Assembly (NCBI GenBank): GCA_005878515.1 | Contig: VBLZ01000094.1 | Location: 1 to 5,310 of the forward strand | Direction: 5' to 3' | Origin: Methanobacteriota archaeon | Lineage (GTDB): Archaea > Thermoplasmatota > Thermoplasmata > RBG-16-68-12 | Length of the DNA: 5,310 nt | In this document: one piece after another, positions 1 to 5,310 of the stretch | Layout: each line of letters begins with the position of its first letter | How positions within the stretch are numbered: position 1 is the stretch's first letter | The notes under the pieces: model-generated | Told to the model about the DNA's origin: nothing | The model's input: the letters and a program-made list of their open reading frames with translations, nothing else | The model's database searches: none | Program-made: the position numbers and the translations under genes

Positions 1-219
1 CCTCTCGCGGTCGGGAATCACACGATCGACGCGCGCGTGACGGACACGTCCGGCAACTCGAAGGCCGTTGGGATCTCCTTGAGCGTCATGCCCGGAGGCC
101 CTCCGTTTGATTTCCAATCCATCCTCCCGGAAATTGTCGCGGGAGTCATCGCCGTAGCTGCCGTCGCGGGCCTCCTCATCTATCGACGACGCAAGAAAGC
201 CCCGCCGTCCGAATCGTAG
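1..219 (+). CDS. C-terminal end of a membrane-anchored Ig-like surface protein (5' truncated by window edge)
   Basis: Frame 1 is open from the window edge to the TAG at 217-219, giving the last 72 residues of a longer protein. Residues 1-30 are the final strands of an Ig-like domain (GNHTIDARVTDTSGN, then a hydrophobic strand). They match the ends of the last Ig-like domains of both large minus-strand genes here (GTHVVSVRAYDAAGN and GDHTVRVTAYDAAGN). A Gly/Pro linker follows, then one membrane helix (about residues 41-61, starting ILPEIVAGV) and a basic tail (YRRRKK) before a short polar end. This arrangement suggests an exported protein with an outside N-terminal stalk and a cytoplasmic basic tail. 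A GTG at 37 could be called as a start, but it falls inside the domain strand and would leave no signal peptide, so a truncated gene is the better reading. The function of the missing N-terminal part cannot be known from this window. Confidence 0.85.
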   Translation, partial: PLAVGNHTIDARVTDTSGNSKAVGISLSVMPGGPPFDFQSILPEIVAGVIAVAAVAGLLIYRRRKKAPPSES

Positions 220-240
220 CCGATCGCGGCCGACCTCGAC

Positions 241-783
241 CTACCCGCCGAGACGTCGGCTCCACTCCCGGGCGTCCAGTTCCGCTCGCCACGCGTCCGT
301 GTCCGCCAGCTCGAGGTCCCGCTCGACCCGAGCGACTTCTTTCCGGTCCAAGGTGGCGGGGCTCAGCGGGATCAGGACGATCCCCCGTCCGCGCACGACG
401 AGGTCGCTGAGATGTTCGATGAACTGCAGCACCGCGTCGTATCCGTTGCGGAGGATCAGGTATTCGAGGCCGTCCAGGAGGACGACGCCGCCTTGGGGAT
501 GCTCCTCGAGGAAGACCTCGATCGCCTTCGAGAGGTTCACGATCGCGGTCGGACGGAGGACATCGTCCGCGGGGGTGTCCGCGAGCCACAGGACCCGGCC
601 GTCCTCGAGACCGAACTTCTCCCGCGCGAGGTCGGGGTAGACGCGAGTGATGCACATCCCGGGGATGCCTTGGCGCACGAGCTCGCGGTAGACGCGGAAG
701 CTCAGCTGCGGCTTCGGCTCCTCCACGAGATAGCACGCTCCCTCCAGAAGTTCCACGGAACCCGCACAGAGCCCGGGAGCCAA
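241..783 (-). CDS. DUF835 domain-containing protein, stand-alone
   Basis: This 180-residue soluble protein has no signal peptide or membrane helix. Residues about 15-155 fit the archaeal DUF835 family: an opening GACYLVEE strand, PGMCITRVYP (41-50), VLWLAD (64-69), a helix leading into FLEEH, GGVVLLDGLEYLILRNGYD (98-116), and IVLIPLSPATLDRKE near the end. The family has no settled biochemical function; DUF835 often sits in archaeal signalling-type proteins, sometimes with sensor or kinase modules. Here it is alone. The LLDGLEYL block resembles a Walker B-like strand, but no Walker A P-loop is visible, so nucleotide hydrolysis is unlikely. The first available start is TTG at 783; GTG at 756 is an alternative that still keeps the whole domain. 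Neither has a convincing Shine-Dalgarno sequence. It lies 28 bp after the stop of the 811-residue surface protein on the same strand with no visible TATA element between them, so read-through co-transcription is plausible. It converges with the gene ending at 219. Confidence 0.9.
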   Translation of the reverse strand: MAPGLCAGSVELLEGACYLVEEPKPQLSFRVYRELVRQGIPGMCITRVYPDLAREKFGLEDGRVLWLADTPADDVLRPTAIVNLSKAIEVFLEEHPQGGVVLLDGLEYLILRNGYDAVLQFIEHLSDLVVRGRGIVLIPLSPATLDRKEVARVERDLELADTDAWRAELDAREWSRRLGG

Positions 784-811
784 AGTCGCTGTGGAACACT
801 TTTTGACGGCC

Positions 812-3247
812 CTACTTGGCGGGAACCGGGCGCCGCGATTTCACGCGGGGGCGGTACCACATGCTGATTCCGAGCATGAGGAGGCCCACGACAATCTCTG
901 GGATCCCGGGTGGCGTCGACGGCGGCGCTCCCGGAGGGCCCGCGGGCGTCGGATTCGACGCGACGTTGAACTGGACGACCGCGGACTTCATGTTCCCGGC
1001 GGCATCGTACGCCCGCACCGACACCACATGGGTTCCCACCGTCCAGGTACGGGTGAGCGTGGTCTGCAAACCCACGGATGCGAACGCGGAGCCGTCGATG
1101 GCCACCTCATACCGGGCGATCCCCGAGCCGCTGTCGGATCCGGACCATGAAATCGAGCCGTCGGGAGCGAGCGGGTCGCTCGGTGAGTTCGCGACAAGGG
1201 AAGGCGGGGTCGAATCGACGTTGATCGCTGCGGACTTCGCGGGCTCCGAATATCCCTGCGCGTCCGTGGCCTGGTATTCCAATACGTGACGACCGTCGAG
1301 CAAGACGATCGGATTCGCGTAGGTGGCCCACGCGTTCCCATCGAGGCGATACGCGATGGACACGGCGCTTCCACTCCCGCTCGTGGCCTCGAGAGTCACC
1401 GTCACCGAGGAGACGTACCAACCGCTGGCCCCCGCGGTCCCTGCCGAGCTGAGGGTGCTGACCGGGAGCGGATGGAGGTCACCGGTGATCCAGATCGACT
1501 GGCTTCGGACGGTCTCCGAATTTCCCGCGACATCGGTGGCGAAGTAGTCGACCACGTGCGTGCCGTTCCCGCCAATCGTGAACGGCGCGCTGTACGCCGT
1601 CCAGGGTCCTCGGTCGATTCGGTACTGTTCGGACTGGACGCCGCTCGTCGCGTCCGAACTCGTGAGAGTGACGGTGACCGGGGAAAGGTACGAACCGTCG
1701 TTCGCCAGGGTGCCCGACACCTGGGCCGAACTCACGGGTCCGACCGTGTCAATCTGGAAGCTCGTCGTTCGGGCCGTCTCGTTATTCCCCGCGAGGTCGG
1801 TGGCGTAGTAGTCGATCGTATGGGAGCCGTCTCCCTGAACGGTAATCGGGTTGCTGTAGAGCTGCCAGGTCCCGCCGTCCGTGCGATAATGGATCGAAGC
1901 GACCCCGCTCGAGTCATCCGTCGCGGTCAACGTCACGTCCACGGGGGAGACGAACCAGTTGGCCGTGCCCCTGATCCCGGACAGGGATGCGGTCGCGACC
2001 GGAGGGACGCTGTCCGGGCCGAAGTCCGGAGCCCAGGGGACCCGCGGGGCTCCCCCGCCCGCGCCCTGCGTCCCGTTCGACGCGGATACGACCTGCCATT
2101 CCGAAGAGTCCCAGTTGTCCACAACCGCCAGGGCGCCGAAGATCCGGTCCATGTCCCGCGCCCAGGGGACGTTCCGGCTCGACGGGCTGATCGTGAAGTT
2201 CCAAGCCGCCCCGAATTCGTCGTCGACTTTTCCCGAGGGGCTGTACTCCGTCGCGACGGCGTAGACCGACCACGCGGCATCGTCCACGGTGTACGCGCCG
2301 TAGTCCTGGAAGGCATGGGCGAGGATCTTCGCCGGCTCCCCCGTCTCCAGGCCCATCGCATTCACGTCGATGGAAGGGGGAAGCGCGAGTAGCGATCCCA
2401 TCCGAAGCGCAGGGACCGATCCGCCGTAGCAGCCGGGGGCGCATCCGTCCGCGGTCGTCGCGGGCCAGCGGTATCCGCCGGAGCCACTGTAGTAGTTATC
2501 CGCCCCGAGTAGGTTGACCTTCAACGCGTGATGGATCGCGCCTCCCGGCACGAGCTCCCCGAGCCGGATCACCCCGCCGAGGCTCGACAGCATGGAGCCG
2601 CCGTGCGCGCCGGAGTTGCCGGTCCCAAAGAGGTCTTCCTTCCCATGGTCCCACCACCACATCGTCGCGGTCCCCCCCGCGGTGCAGCGGGCCATCGGTT
2701 GGCCTTGGATGAGCGTGTGGCCGTCAGCCGCGAGGATCGCGGTCGCGTAGTTCGGCGTCGTGCCATCCGGGTTGCCGGACCCCGCCCCTTGGACGACGAA
2801 GTCCGTCGGGATCGGCGCCTCGAACAAGACGCCGCCTTGCGCGTCGCATCGGCTTCTGCCGCTCCAAGCGTCGCTGTTCTCCCAGACCTTCGTGACCGGT
2901 GCGGTCGGTGTCAGGATGAGGACGTCGACGTCGGTCGTCATTCCGGAGGCGGTGGGCTTCTTGATGTTGCCCGGGACGTACGCCGCATTCGCGCCGATCG
3001 GCAGGTTCCAGATGCTGTCCCGGGAGAAGGGCCACAGCGTTGCGTTGCGGCCCGTGGCGGACGCGGATGAAACCGATGAGGCATCGTGTGCCGACGGAGC
3101 CGCGGCGAGAGTTGCGAACGAGGCGGCGAGGAGGAGCCCTATCAGGACAAGTGCCGGCACGAGCGCGGAGCTCGGGCTTCGCTTCGGCGGAAAGAGGAAC
3201 GAGCGGCGGATGCGGGTGGCCCAGGTGTGTGGGATGGGGGTCACCAT
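812..3247 (-). CDS. Exported 811-residue surface protein: uncharacterised N-terminal domain, four OmpL47-type Ig-like domains, C-terminal membrane anchor
   Basis: Layout by residue. 1-27 is a basic N-region (TRIRR, PPKR). 28-50 is a hydrophobic signal segment, probably cleaved near AAAPSA-HD. About 70-412 is a globular domain with FSRDSIWNLPI, WWWDHGKEDLFG, HGGSMLSSLGGVIRLGEL, IHHALKVNL, YRWPA, RMGSLLALPP, FQDYGAYTVDDAAW and a closing GGGAPRVPWAP. From memory it resembles uncharacterised secreted proteins of bacteria such as actinobacteria; no reaction can be assigned. It has four cysteines (134, 188, 269, 273), which could pair outside the cell. Ig-like domains lie at about 414-501, 502-589, 590-678 and 679-763, each built around a DGG.W..Y..P type strand and a YxATDxAGN type strand. 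A Pro-rich linker leads to the membrane helix (782-798, IPEIVVGLLMLGISMWY) and a basic tail. The ATG at 3247 was chosen because a TATA box lies 32 nt upstream and it gives a signal peptide; the frame is open to 3565 but that extension overlaps the promoter and the divergent gene. Role inferred as cell-surface binding or an extracellular enzyme. Confidence 0.9.
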   Translation of the reverse strand: MVTPIPHTWATRIRRSFLFPPKRSPSSALVPALVLIGLLLAASFATLAAAPSAHDASSVSSASATGRNATLWPFSRDSIWNLPIGANAAYVPGNIKKPTASGMTTDVDVLILTPTAPVTKVWENSDAWSGRSRCDAQGGVLFEAPIPTDFVVQGAGSGNPDGTTPNYATAILAADGHTLIQGQPMARCTAGGTATMWWWDHGKEDLFGTGNSGAHGGSMLSSLGGVIRLGELVPGGAIHHALKVNLLGADNYYSGSGGYRWPATTADGCAPGCYGGSVPALRMGSLLALPPSIDVNAMGLETGEPAKILAHAFQDYGAYTVDDAAWSVYAVATEYSPSGKVDDEFGAAWNFTISPSSRNVPWARDMDRIFGALAVVDNWDSSEWQVVSASNGTQGAGGGAPRVPWAPDFGPDSVPPVATASLSGIRGTANWFVSPVDVTLTATDDSSGVASIHYRTDGGTWQLYSNPITVQGDGSHTIDYYATDLAGNNETARTTSFQIDTVGPVSSAQVSGTLANDGSYLSPVTVTLTSSDATSGVQSEQYRIDRGPWTAYSAPFTIGGNGTHVVDYFATDVAGNSETVRSQSIWITGDLHPLPVSTLSSAGTAGASGWYVSSVTVTLEATSGSGSAVSIAYRLDGNAWATYANPIVLLDGRHVLEYQATDAQGYSEPAKSAAINVDSTPPSLVANSPSDPLAPDGSISWSGSDSGSGIARYEVAIDGSAFASVGLQTTLTRTWTVGTHVVSVRAYDAAGNMKSAVVQFNVASNPTPAGPPGAPPSTPPGIPEIVVGLLMLGISMWYRPRVKSRRPVPAK
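959..2008 (-). repeat. Four-domain Ig-like cassette, copy A (in the 811-residue gene)
   Basis: Four consecutive domains of about 85-90 codons encode Ig-like modules a (2008-1745), b (1744-1481), c (1480-1214) and d (1213-959). Modules a to c belong to one repeat type (W...VTVTLTA, D.SGV, YR.DGG.W..Y, DG.H...YYATD.AGN). Module d is a more distant type (SGIARYEVAIDG, then GTHVVSVRAYDAAGN). Each module is most like the module at the same place in copy B at 3876-4928, not its own neighbours. Short exact DNA matches remain: the 16-mer starting cgaccccgctcg occurs at 1900-1915 and 4817-4832, and the 16-mer starting ccgctcgtcgcg at 1641-1656 and 4558-4573. Confidence 0.85.
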
Positions 3248-3275
3248 CAGGGGCGGCGTCGTAACCTCAAGCAGC

Positions 3276-3283
3276 GTATATAG
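3276..3283 (-). promoter_or_regulatory. Archaeal TATA box for the 811-residue surface protein gene
   Basis: On the minus strand this reads CTATATAC, the clearest AT-rich element in an otherwise GC-rich stretch. Its centre lies about 32 nt upstream of the ATG at 3247. With the usual archaeal spacing of about 26 nt from TATA centre to start of transcription, the transcript would begin around 3253 and carry a leader of roughly 6 nt. No Shine-Dalgarno sequence lies directly upstream of that ATG, which fits near-leaderless translation. The sequence 5' of the box (AGCACCA) is only a weak match to a purine-rich BRE. Because TATATA is its own reverse complement, it could also serve the divergent small gene, with a leader of about 165 nt. 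Confidence 0.6.
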
Positions 3284-3457
3284 TGGTGCTTGTACGTCTA
3301 TCGAAAGTGGTTCCCGCGAGGCGGAACACGACCGATCTCGTTTCGACACCTGAGGCGTTTTGCGAGCGAGGGCGGCCAAGGAATCCGTCTGTCGACTCGG
3401 CGAGAAAGATTGAAAGGGTGGGCTCGATTCCCGCGCCCGAGGCAGGACCACGCGACT

Positions 3458-3464
3458 GCAGGAG
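3458..3464 (+). promoter_or_regulatory. Ribosome binding site deciding the TTG start of the small membrane protein
   Basis: The sequence GCAGGAG ends 6 nt before the TTG at 3471 and contains a GGAG core complementary to the 3' end of 16S rRNA. There is no ATG or GTG nearby in frame upstream, so this site is the main reason for accepting the TTG. The contrast with the neighbouring surface-protein gene, which has no such site, points to two modes of translation start in this genome. Confidence 0.6.
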
Positions 3465-3470
3465 TATTCG

Positions 3471-3671
3471 TTGAGCATCGCGCTCCTCGCCGTGTTCTGG
3501 GGACTCGCCTTCTTCGTGATGTTGAACGACATCGATTTTTTCTCTCTGCAGGATCTGTTCGACACGAGAGAGCTGCATCACGAGCACATCGTTGTCGCCC
3601 TCTTCTTTTGCGGCATCGTCGCCGCAGCCATCGCACTGATCTGGGCAAGGCAACGGCGAAAGGAGTACTGA
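3471..3671 (+). CDS. Small two-helix membrane protein, function unknown
   Basis: This 66-residue protein has two predicted membrane helices: about residues 3-20 (IALLAVFWGLAFFVML) and 40-58 (IVVALFFCGIVAAAIALIW). They are joined by a polar, acidic and His-containing loop (DIDFFSLQDLFDTRELHHEH) and followed by a basic tail (ARQRRKEY). The positive-inside rule puts the C-terminus in the cytoplasm and, with two helices, the N-terminus there too, leaving the short loop outside. TTG at 3471 is the first in-frame start and sits 6 nt after a GGAG Shine-Dalgarno core, which supports it as a real gene. It diverges from the 811-residue surface protein and converges on the next minus-strand gene, with 15 bp between the two stops. 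I do not recognise a family. The minus-strand open frames covering the same bases look like shadows, being rich in Arg and Pro with no domain signal. Confidence 0.72.
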   Translation: MSIALLAVFWGLAFFVMLNDIDFFSLQDLFDTRELHHEHIVVALFFCGIVAAAIALIWARQRRKEY

Positions 3672-3686
3672 CTGTCGAGGCCGCCG

Positions 3687-5310
3687 CTACCACTCCGAGG
3701 AATCGTAGTCCTCGGGCGGCAGGTCGTCCGCTTCCGGCTCGCCTCGGTCCTCGGCTTCGTTGCGGTGAAGACGCCGGCGCCAGAAGGCGACCGCGAACAA
3801 GAGAATGCACAACGCGATCGCGGGCAGGATGAGGGGCAGCGTCTGGAACACACCGAACACCCCGGAAGACGCCGGGCTCACGGTGAAGCTGATGACCTTG
3901 GCATCCTGGTTCCCGGCCGCATCGTAGGCCGTCACCCGGACCGTGTGGTCACCGTCGGACCAGCGGCGTGTCAGGCTCGTGGTCATGCCGACGGACTCCG
4001 TCGGCCCTCCATCGATCGAGACCTCATAGCGGGCGACGCCCGAGGCACCGTCGCTGCCGGTCCATGTGATCGTCACGTCGGGGGTCGTCACGAGACCGCT
4101 GGGGGAGCCGTCGAGCAGAGGAGGCGTCAGATCAATGTCAATCGAGGTGGACCCTTTCGGTTCGACAAACCCGGCGGAATCCCAGGACTGGTAGTCGAGC
4201 GTGTGTCGGCCTTCCGCCATCATGAACGTCTGCGCGTATTGCGTCCATCCGGAGCCATCGACGCTGTACATCGTGAAGATCCCGGTGCCGCTCGGACTCG
4301 TCGCCGTCAGGGTGACGTTCACCCGAGAGATGTACCAGCCGTTCTGGCCCGCGGTGCCTGCGACGTGCAACACCGTGACGGGCGGCCCGAACGACGATCC
4401 GCTGATCCGGACGACCAAGCTCTTCGCGCTCTCAAGATTTCCCGCGACGTCCGTCGCGTAGTAATCGACGGTGTGGGTCCCGTTTCCGCTGACCGGGAAC
4501 GCGGCCGAATAGGAGCGCCACGCGCCCCCGTCCACCCGGTACTGGGCCAATTGGACTCCGCTCGTCGCGTCCGTCGACGTCACGGTCACATCGACCGTGG
4601 AGATGTACGATCCGTCGCCCGCCTGGGTGCCGGCGAGCTGGACCGATGAGCTCGGCGCAGTGCCGTCGATGTTCACGGTGACCGAGCGCAGCGTCTCGTT
4701 GTTACCCGAGTAGTCCGTGGAGTAGTAGTCGATCGCATGGGATCCAGCGGCTTGGAAAGTAAACGGGCCGGAGTAGCTCTGCCACGCCCCGCCGTTCGTC
4801 CGGAAGTGGATCACCGCGACCCCGCTCGAGTCGTCCGTGGCGGACAACGTGACCGTCACCGCGGACGTGTACCAGTTGCCCGCGCCGCCCGTGCCCGAGG
4901 CACTGTAGGTCGTCACCGGAGGCGTGATGTCGCTCACGCTTCCCGGGGAGACCGCGTAGGTCGAGGGCGTTGAGCTTGGCACCGTGAACGAGAGGCCGCC
5001 GAGGGGCGTCGACTGAGCACTGAGTATCCGGCTCGTTCCGCCGGTGTTTGTTCGCGTCACGTTGTACGTCGTGCTCGGGGTGAAGCCGGTGCCGTCGAAG
5101 ACGACCGCGGCGGCGCTCTGGAGTTGGAAGGAGACGCCAGCAGCTGAGAGGCTGGTCACATCGAGATTCGTCAGCGTGCCGGTCCAGGAAGCGTGCAAGG
5201 TCTGCGCATCGACGGTGCTGGCCCTGTCGAAGACCACCATGCCGCCGACGATCGCCGAGAGATTCAGGGACGTGCCGGACCAATCAAAGGTCGCGCTCGT
5301 CGCCGCCGGG
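3687..5310 (-). CDS. C-terminal part of a membrane-anchored surface protein with four OmpL47-type Ig-like domains (5' end beyond window)
   Basis: The frame stays open to the right edge, so 540 residues of a longer protein are visible. The ATG at 5240 is internal: the 23 codons upstream (SATFDWSGTSLNLS and on) continue the same Ser/Thr-rich beta-strand style and have no signal peptide. Residues about 1-125 are an unrecognised beta-rich segment (VVFDGTGFTPSTTYNV, LGGLSFTVPS) that could close a larger extracellular domain. Four Ig-like domains follow at about 128-215, 216-303, 304-393 and 394-478, in the same order as in the 811-residue neighbour (markers DDSSGVAVIHFRTNGGAW, DATSGVQLAQYRVDGGAW, MYSVDGSGW and SGVARYEVSIDGG). 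A membrane helix at about 490-510 (LPLILPAIALCILLFAVAFW) is followed by RRRLHR and an acidic cytoplasmic tail rich in Glu and Asp ending DYDSSEW. NGT and NNET sequons suit exported archaeal glycoproteins. The N-terminal payload, and so the function, is outside the window; a stalked cell-surface role is inferred. Confidence 0.88.
   Translation of the reverse strand, partial: PAATSATFDWSGTSLNLSAIVGGMVVFDRASTVDAQTLHASWTGTLTNLDVTSLSAAGVSFQLQSAAAVVFDGTGFTPSTTYNVTRTNTGGTSRILSAQSTPLGGLSFTVPSSTPSTYAVSPGSVSDITPPVTTYSASGTGGAGNWYTSAVTVTLSATDDSSGVAVIHFRTNGGAWQSYSGPFTFQAAGSHAIDYYSTDYSGNNETLRSVTVNIDGTAPSSSVQLAGTQAGDGSYISTVDVTVTSTDATSGVQLAQYRVDGGAWRSYSAAFPVSGNGTHTVDYYATDVAGNLESAKSLVVRISGSSFGPPVTVLHVAGTAGQNGWYISRVNVTLTATSPSGTGIFTMYSVDGSGWTQYAQTFMMAEGRHTLDYQSWDSAGFVEPKGSTSIDIDLTPPLLDGSPSGLVTTPDVTITWTGSDGASGVARYEVSIDGGPTESVGMTTSLTRRWSDGDHTVRVTAYDAAGNQDAKVISFTVSPASSGVFGVFQTLPLILPAIALCILLFAVAFWRRRLHRNEAEDRGEPEADDLPPEDYDSSEW
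3876..4928 (-). repeat. Four-domain Ig-like cassette, copy B (in the right-edge gene)
   Basis: This is the second copy of the a-b-c-d domain block: a 4928-4665, b 4664-4401, c 4400-4131, d 4130-3876. Module markers match copy A at the same positions, for example DDSSGVA in a, DATSGVQ with DYYATDVAGN in b, a WY.S.V.VTL.ATS opening with a GRH.L.YQ strand in c, and SGVARYEVSIDGG with AYDAAGNQ in d. The sequences outside the block differ: the N-terminal side has no counterpart in the neighbour and the membrane anchors are unrelated apart from general character. This shows that the cassette, not the whole gene, is the shared unit. Confidence 0.85.

Larger units (their letters stand above)
3248..3470. 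other. Divergent intergenic region, 223 bp
   Basis: This region separates the start of the 811-residue surface protein (minus strand) from the small membrane protein (plus strand). It is the only place in the window where two genes diverge, so it should hold both promoters. The TATATA element at 3277-3282 is the only strong candidate. A weaker A-rich stretch at 3405-3416 (AAAGATTGAAAG) could act as a promoter element for the plus-strand gene. A tRNA T-arm-like hairpin lies at 3418-3434, but no tRNA body can be folded around it. No coding sequence with domain signal was found here on either strand. Confidence 0.6.

Noticed and set aside
176..799. Minus-strand open frame of 207 codons overlapping the DUF835 gene in another frame
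   Set aside because: The product is Arg/Pro-rich and low in complexity, while the overlapping frame gives a good DUF835 match.
1481..2008. Tandem DNA repeats or a CRISPR-like pattern suggested by recurring short blocks
   Set aside because: The recurrence has a period near 264 bp, is in frame, and diverges between copies; it is explained by Ig-like protein domains.
1286..2392. Long plus-strand open frame (368 codons) opposite the 811-residue gene
   Set aside because: Its translation is dominated by Arg, Gly, Val and Asp with no domain or membrane signal, and it lies wholly antisense to well-supported Ig-like and N-terminal domain coding sequence. GC-rich codon use on the real strand explains the lack of stops.
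3418..3434. tRNA T-arm-like hairpin (5 bp stem, loop ctcgatt)
   Set aside because: No matching acceptor strand, D-arm or anticodon arm can be placed upstream, and position 54 of the loop would be C and not T. A chance hairpin or, less likely, a tRNA-end remnant.
3248..3565. 106-codon N-terminal extension of the 811-residue protein, to an ATG at 3565
   Set aside because: It would bury the signal peptide, run through the TATA element and overlap the small membrane protein gene on the other strand; its composition is unlike the rest of the protein.
3765..4649. Plus-strand open frame of 294 codons opposite the right-edge gene
   Set aside because: It has the same Arg/Gly/His-rich composition and is antisense to four clear Ig-like domains and a membrane anchor; no motif supports it.
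5238..5240. ATG at 5240 as the start of the right-edge gene
   Set aside because: The frame continues upstream to the window end with matching beta-rich sequence and there is no signal peptide after this ATG, although the protein is clearly exported.

Overview
This GC-rich window most likely comes from an archaeon, probably an uncultured Thermoplasmatota-like lineage. This is an inference from three things: a DUF835 protein (a mainly archaeal family), a TATA-type promoter placed for a near-leaderless transcript, and several large exported proteins built from OmpL47-type Ig-like repeats and anchored by one C-terminal membrane helix with a basic stop-transfer tail. The strain cannot be named from the sequence.

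Layout, left to right. (1) Positions 1-219, plus strand: the C-terminal end of a surface protein, consisting of the last strands of an Ig-like domain, a membrane helix and an Arg/Lys tail. (2) 241-783, minus strand: a stand-alone DUF835 protein, convergent with the first gene (21 bp between stops) and 28 bp downstream of the next minus-strand gene. (3) 812-3247, minus strand: an 811-residue exported protein with a signal peptide, an uncharacterised globular domain of about 340 residues, four Ig-like domains and a C-terminal membrane anchor. (4) 3248-3470: a divergent intergenic region with a clear TATA element for the minus-strand gene. (5) 3471-3671, plus strand: a 66-residue two-helix membrane protein with a TTG start and a Shine-Dalgarno sequence. 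(6) 3687-5310, minus strand: the C-terminal 540 residues of another surface protein, open at the right edge, carrying the same four Ig-like domains in the same order as gene 3 and a different membrane anchor with an acidic cytoplasmic tail.

The locus reads as a cell-surface protein island. Three stalked proteins share a related Ig-like end but differ in N-terminal payload and cytoplasmic tail. A small cytosolic DUF835 protein and a small membrane protein are interleaved with them. The most distinctive points are the four-domain cassette present in two neighbouring genes and the uncharacterised N-terminal domain of the 811-residue protein. No RNA gene, CRISPR array, transposase or integrase was found. 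The long plus-strand open frames opposite the two big genes are judged to be GC-driven shadows.
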